The translations under genes were made by a program, and so were the position numbers. From CAIYQJ01 sp963717255 (GTDB lineage: Bacteria > Chloroflexota > Limnocylindria > Limnocylindrales > CSP1-4): a stretch of 64,000 bases of DNA. Position 1 is the stretch's first letter; each line of letters begins with the position of its first letter. Positions 61,041-64,000 of this stretch are shown piece after piece. The stretch lies in the NCBI GenBank assembly GCA_963717255.1, contig CAVQVT010000014.1:62001-126000 (forward strand), given 5' to 3'. A model generated the notes under the pieces. It did not search any database and was not told the DNA's origin. It saw only the letters and a program-made list of their open reading frames with translations.

Positions 61041-62830
61041 GACCCGCCCTCCGCCTCGATCGCGACGAGCCGCCGGTACGGACCATCGTGGAGCAGAAGG
61101 TCGGCCGGAGGTCCGACCTCCACCGACCTCCCTTCGGCGAGGACGGCGACGACGTCCGCCTCGGCGGCCAGCCGGAGCCGGTGGGAGATGACGAGGACGG
61201 TGCGCCGACGCACCAGGCGTCGGACCGCGTCCACGATCGCGGCCTCGCTCGCCGCGTCGAGGTGCGACGTCGCCTCGTCGAGGATGACGAACGGCGCGTC
61301 GCGCAGGAAGGCCCGCGCGATCGCGATCCGCTGCTGCTGCCCGCCGGACAGCCGTGCCCCTTCCTCGCCGAGCGGCGTCGCGTAGCCGAGCGGCAGCGCA
61401 CGGATGAAGACGTCCGCGCCCGCCTCGCGGGCGGCCGCGTCCACCTCCGCGTCGGTGGCGTCCGGGCGTGCGAGCCGGATGTTGTCGGCGACGGTCCCGG
61501 CGAACAGGTGCGGCGCCTGGGGGACCCAGGCGATCGAGCGACGCCACGCCGCGGGGTCGATCGAGACGAGAGGGACGCCGTCCACCGTGACGGTGCCCCC
61601 GTCCGCTTCCAGGAACCGGAGGAGGAGGCTTGCGACGGTGGACTTCCCGGCGCCGGTCTCCCCCACGAGGGCGAGGGTCCGGCCCCGCGGGATGACGAGG
61701 TCGAGGCCGCGAAGCGCCGGGCGGCGACCGCCCTCATACGCGACGCGGACACCGGCGAGGCGGATCTCGGGCGGGGCCGCGACGGGCGCCGGAGCGGCCA
61801 CGGCTCCCGGTGCGGCCACAGACGGCACCTGGACCGCGGCCGCCGCCCGTGGCCCCGGCGAGTCCAGGATCTCGAGCATCCGCTCGGCCGCCGCGTCGCC
61901 GGCCGCCCCGGCGTGGAACCGGATCGCGAGCTGGCGCAGCGGCAGGAAGAACTCCGGCGTCACGATGAGGACCGCGAGCGCCCGCTCGAAGTCCATCGTC
62001 CCGGCCATGAGGCGGAGGCTCACCTCCACCGCGACCAGGGCCGTCGCGACCGTGCCCCCCCACTCGAGGACCAGGGCGGTCTGGAAGGCGGTCCGGAGGA
62101 CCTCCATCGTGGTGTCGCCGTACGTGCGGCTGATCGCTCCGACGTTCTCGACCTGCTCCTCGCTCCGGCCGAACATCTTCAGCGTCGCGATCCCGCGGAG
62201 CATGTCGGCGAAGAAGGCGCTCATCCATCGCAGCTCGACGAATCGCTGCTGGGTGATCGCCTTCGCGCGGCCGCCGATGAGCGCGAGGAGGAGGACCAGC
62301 ACGGGGCCCGTCACGACGAGCACGAGCGCCGTGAGCGGGTCGAGAACGACCGTCACGCCGAGCACCAGCACCGGCACGAGGACGGCGAGCGCCCGCGCCG
62401 GCTGGAACGAGACGACCCAGGCGTCGAGCGTCTCCATCCCGGCCGTCAGGACGCTCACCAGCTCGCCGGTCCGCTCCCCGCCGGCGAAGACGGGCCCCAG
62501 CCGCAGCAGCCGGTCCGTGAGCGCGGCGCGCAGCGTCCCCTTCAGGCCGCTCGAGGCCCGCTGGGCAAGGACCTCGGCCGCCCACACGAGCCCCGCGCGG
62601 ACGAACGCGAGGACGGCCACCGCGGCGAGGAGCGGAAGAACGGAGGAGAGGTCCGCGCCGCCGATGAAGACCCGCGCGACGATCGCGGCGAGCAGGAAGG
62701 CCGCGACCACGACCAGCGCCGCAGCGATGAAGCCGCAGGCGATCGCGGCACGGAGCCGGAGACGCGCGGCCGGATCGAGGGCAAGGAGCCTCGCCGCAGG
62801 CGCCGGCGCGCGTCGCGGCAGCGCGATCAC
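61037..62830 (-). CDS. cydD: Cysteine/glutathione ABC exporter subunit CydD
   Basis: Partner of CydC. 597 residues: six membrane segments (about 25-330), a Pro/Ala-rich linker, then the ATPase domain with GETGAGKST (Walker A), VPQAPHLFAGTVADNIRLA (Q loop), LSGGQQQRIAIARA and FVILDEATSHLD (Walker B), and a VISHRLRL switch. The start is GTG at 62828-62830. A hairpin lies between cydB and this gene, so relative expression may be set by processing or partial termination. Confidence 0.93.
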   Translation of the reverse strand: MIALPRRAPAPAARLLALDPAARLRLRAAIACGFIAAALVVVAAFLLAAIVARVFIGGADLSSVLPLLAAVAVLAFVRAGLVWAAEVLAQRASSGLKGTLRAALTDRLLRLGPVFAGGERTGELVSVLTAGMETLDAWVVSFQPARALAVLVPVLVLGVTVVLDPLTALVLVVTGPVLVLLLALIGGRAKAITQQRFVELRWMSAFFADMLRGIATLKMFGRSEEQVENVGAISRTYGDTTMEVLRTAFQTALVLEWGGTVATALVAVEVSLRLMAGTMDFERALAVLIVTPEFFLPLRQLAIRFHAGAAGDAAAERMLEILDSPGPRAAAAVQVPSVAAPGAVAAPAPVAAPPEIRLAGVRVAYEGGRRPALRGLDLVIPRGRTLALVGETGAGKSTVASLLLRFLEADGGTVTVDGVPLVSIDPAAWRRSIAWVPQAPHLFAGTVADNIRLARPDATDAEVDAAAREAGADVFIRALPLGYATPLGEEGARLSGGQQQRIAIARAFLRDAPFVILDEATSHLDAASEAAIVDAVRRLVRRRTVLVISHRLRLAAEADVVAVLAEGRSVEVGPPADLLLHDGPYRRLVAIEAEGGS

Positions 62831-62846
62831 CGGCCCGGCACGAGGC

Positions 62847-62873
62847 TGACGGCGGGCGCACGGCCCGCCGTCA
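62847..62873 (-). terminator. 11-bp hairpin between cydB and cydD
   Basis: TGACGGCGGGC (62847-62857) pairs perfectly with GCCCGCCGTCA (62863-62873) across a five-base loop. It lies within the cyd run, downstream of cydB and upstream of cydD. It could attenuate readthrough or stabilise the cydAB message. Confidence 0.5.
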
Positions 62874-62908
62874 CCGGATGGGACGCCATGGGGCCGCCGC
62901 GGCGGCCG

Positions 62909-63934
62909 TCAGTATCCCGTCGGCTCGACGACCGTCTTGCCGCGGAAGAAATAGTAGACGCCGGCGGTGTACAGGAGGACGAACGGCATGCCGATGAGGG
63001 CGATGATCAGCATGACCGTGAGCGTCGGGTCGGCCGACGCCCCGTTGTAGATCGTCAGGTCGTAGGCGGCGTCGATCGTGGAGACCAGGAGGCTCGGGAA
63101 GATCCCGACGGCCCCTGAGACCAGCAGGAAGAGGATCATCGCGGACGAGGCCACGAACGCCCAGAACTGGTGACCGATCCGGAGGAGCCCGTACGCCGCG
63201 AAGATCGCGACGAGCGCCGCCGCGGGGAAGACCACCAGCCACGGCTGCTCGATGTAGCGGTCCGTGATGGCCGGGTGGATGACGACCATGGCCAGGATCA
63301 GCAGCGTGTTCAGCACGAAGAAGACCGCCATGAGGCGGGGCAGCCAGGCCTTGATCCGCGCCTGGAGGGCCTCGTCGGTCTTCATCGACAGGTAGATCGA
63401 CCCGTGCATCGCGAACATCGCGACCGTCGTCACCCCGATGAGCAGCGGGATCGGGCCGAGGAGGTCGAGGAGCGACATGCGGATGTTGCCGTCGGCGCCG
63501 AGCGGGACGCCGACAAGGATGTTGCCGAACGCCACGCCCAGCAGGAGCGCGAGCCCTGCCGAGGACAGCGCGAAGACGAGGTCCCAGCCCGTCCGCCAGC
63601 GCGGCGAGGGGCGCTTGCTGCGGAACTCGATGGCGACCGTGCGGAGGATGAGCACCAGCAGCACGGCCATCATCGCGAGGTAGAAGCCCGAGAAGAGCGA
63701 CGCGTAGACGAGCGGGAAGGCGGCGAAGAGGACGCCGCCACCGAGGATGAGCCAGACCTCGTTGCCGTCCCACACGGGCCCGATGCTGTTGAGCAGGACG
63801 CGGCGCTCCTGGTCGGTGTGCGCGAAGGGCAGGTGCAGGATCCCGACGCCCATGTCGAAGCCGTCGAGGATCAGGTAGCCGCCGATGATGACGACGAAGA
63901 GCACGAACCAGATGTCGCTGAGCGTGAGTGTCAT
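62909..63934 (-). CDS. cydB: Cytochrome bd ubiquinol oxidase subunit II
   Basis: Membrane subunit of the high-affinity cytochrome bd quinol oxidase. 341 residues from the ATG at 63932-63934, seven bases after GAGGG; the in-frame start at 63955 would overlap the cydA end. About nine membrane helices. WFVLFVVIIGGYLILDGFDMGVGIL and SIGPVWDGNEVWLILGGGVLFAAFP are the family's conserved first helices. It is the second gene after cydA, and CydDC assembly genes follow, giving a complete cydABDC order. Confidence 0.95.
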   Translation of the reverse strand: MTLTLSDIWFVLFVVIIGGYLILDGFDMGVGILHLPFAHTDQERRVLLNSIGPVWDGNEVWLILGGGVLFAAFPLVYASLFSGFYLAMMAVLLVLILRTVAIEFRSKRPSPRWRTGWDLVFALSSAGLALLLGVAFGNILVGVPLGADGNIRMSLLDLLGPIPLLIGVTTVAMFAMHGSIYLSMKTDEALQARIKAWLPRLMAVFFVLNTLLILAMVVIHPAITDRYIEQPWLVVFPAAALVAIFAAYGLLRIGHQFWAFVASSAMILFLLVSGAVGIFPSLLVSTIDAAYDLTIYNGASADPTLTVMLIIALIGMPFVLLYTAGVYYFFRGKTVVEPTGY

Positions 63935-63944
63935 CGTCGGTCCC

Positions 63945-64000
63945 TCACCCGGCACGCGGCTGGCGGCGGAAGATGTCGCGGAAGGTGTCCGGCAACGACG
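63945..64000 (-). CDS. cydA: Cytochrome bd subunit I, last 18 codons only
   Basis: A minus-strand frame enters at the right edge and ends at TGA (TCA at 63945-63947), encoding SLPDTFRDIFRRQPRAG. This is too short for recognition by itself. The position immediately upstream of cydB and the charged cytoplasmic ending make cydA the obvious candidate. Confidence 0.5.
   Translation of the reverse strand, partial: SLPDTFRDIFRRQPRAG

Overview
The window is 64 kb of very G+C-rich bacterial chromosome, densely packed with metabolic, envelope and respiratory genes. I found no rRNA, tRNA, CRISPR array, insertion sequence or phage gene. The gene set includes two F420-type LLM oxidoreductases, nickel superoxide dismutase, GH57 glucan enzymes, a short-type alpha-glucan phosphorylase, a LysM protein with a four-cysteine N-terminus, and cytochrome bd. 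Together with GTG starts and many promoters sitting directly on start codons, this suggests an uncultured Chloroflexota-like or Actinomycetota-like lineage. A Limnocylindria-type Chloroflexota is my best guess; it is inference, not proof.

Layout. 0-4.4 kb: galactose catabolism (galT, galK) on the minus strand beside an outward-facing GntR/UTRA regulator, with a GGTC-N2-GACC operator candidate between them. 4.4-9.4 kb: a two-component system divergent from an operon of two small anchored proteins, an ApbE-type FMN transferase and a ferric-reductase-like heme membrane protein. 9.6-18.1 kb: a methyltransferase, then a storage-glucan block (glgA, glgP and two GH57 enzymes). 18.1-30 kb: nucleoside hydrolase, DUF885 peptidase-like protein, diaminopimelate decarboxylase and several secreted or anchored proteins. 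29.9-35.3 kb: a transglutaminase-like lipoprotein followed by an Lgt-type transferase, NiSOD with its maturation peptidase, and a DUF4349 lipoprotein. 35.4-41.3 kb: two LLM oxidoreductases, an acyltransferase, and a MarR-MFS-Rieske group. 41.5-52.3 kb: an HtrA protease, LOG protein, ACT-domain pair, exonuclease III, HpcH aldolase, beta-CASP nuclease, a YczE-like membrane protein and a degenerate GGDEF protein. 52.4-64 kb: aerobic respiration: heme O/A synthesis (ctaA, ctaB), a thioredoxin-like lipoprotein, and a minus-strand run cydA(partial)-cydB-cydD-cydC followed by an FAD oxidase and an FGGY kinase.

Two features cut across the window. First, many start codons have a TANNNT box 6-9 bases upstream and no Shine-Dalgarno, which suggests leaderless transcription; other genes have ordinary GGAGG sites. 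Second, inverted repeats without U-tracts lie over or beside the stop codons at most convergent junctions. Separately, at least ten otherwise intact genes need one or more frame changes to read through, mostly between 36 and 57 kb. I treat these as probable assembly indels and annotate the whole locus as one gene.
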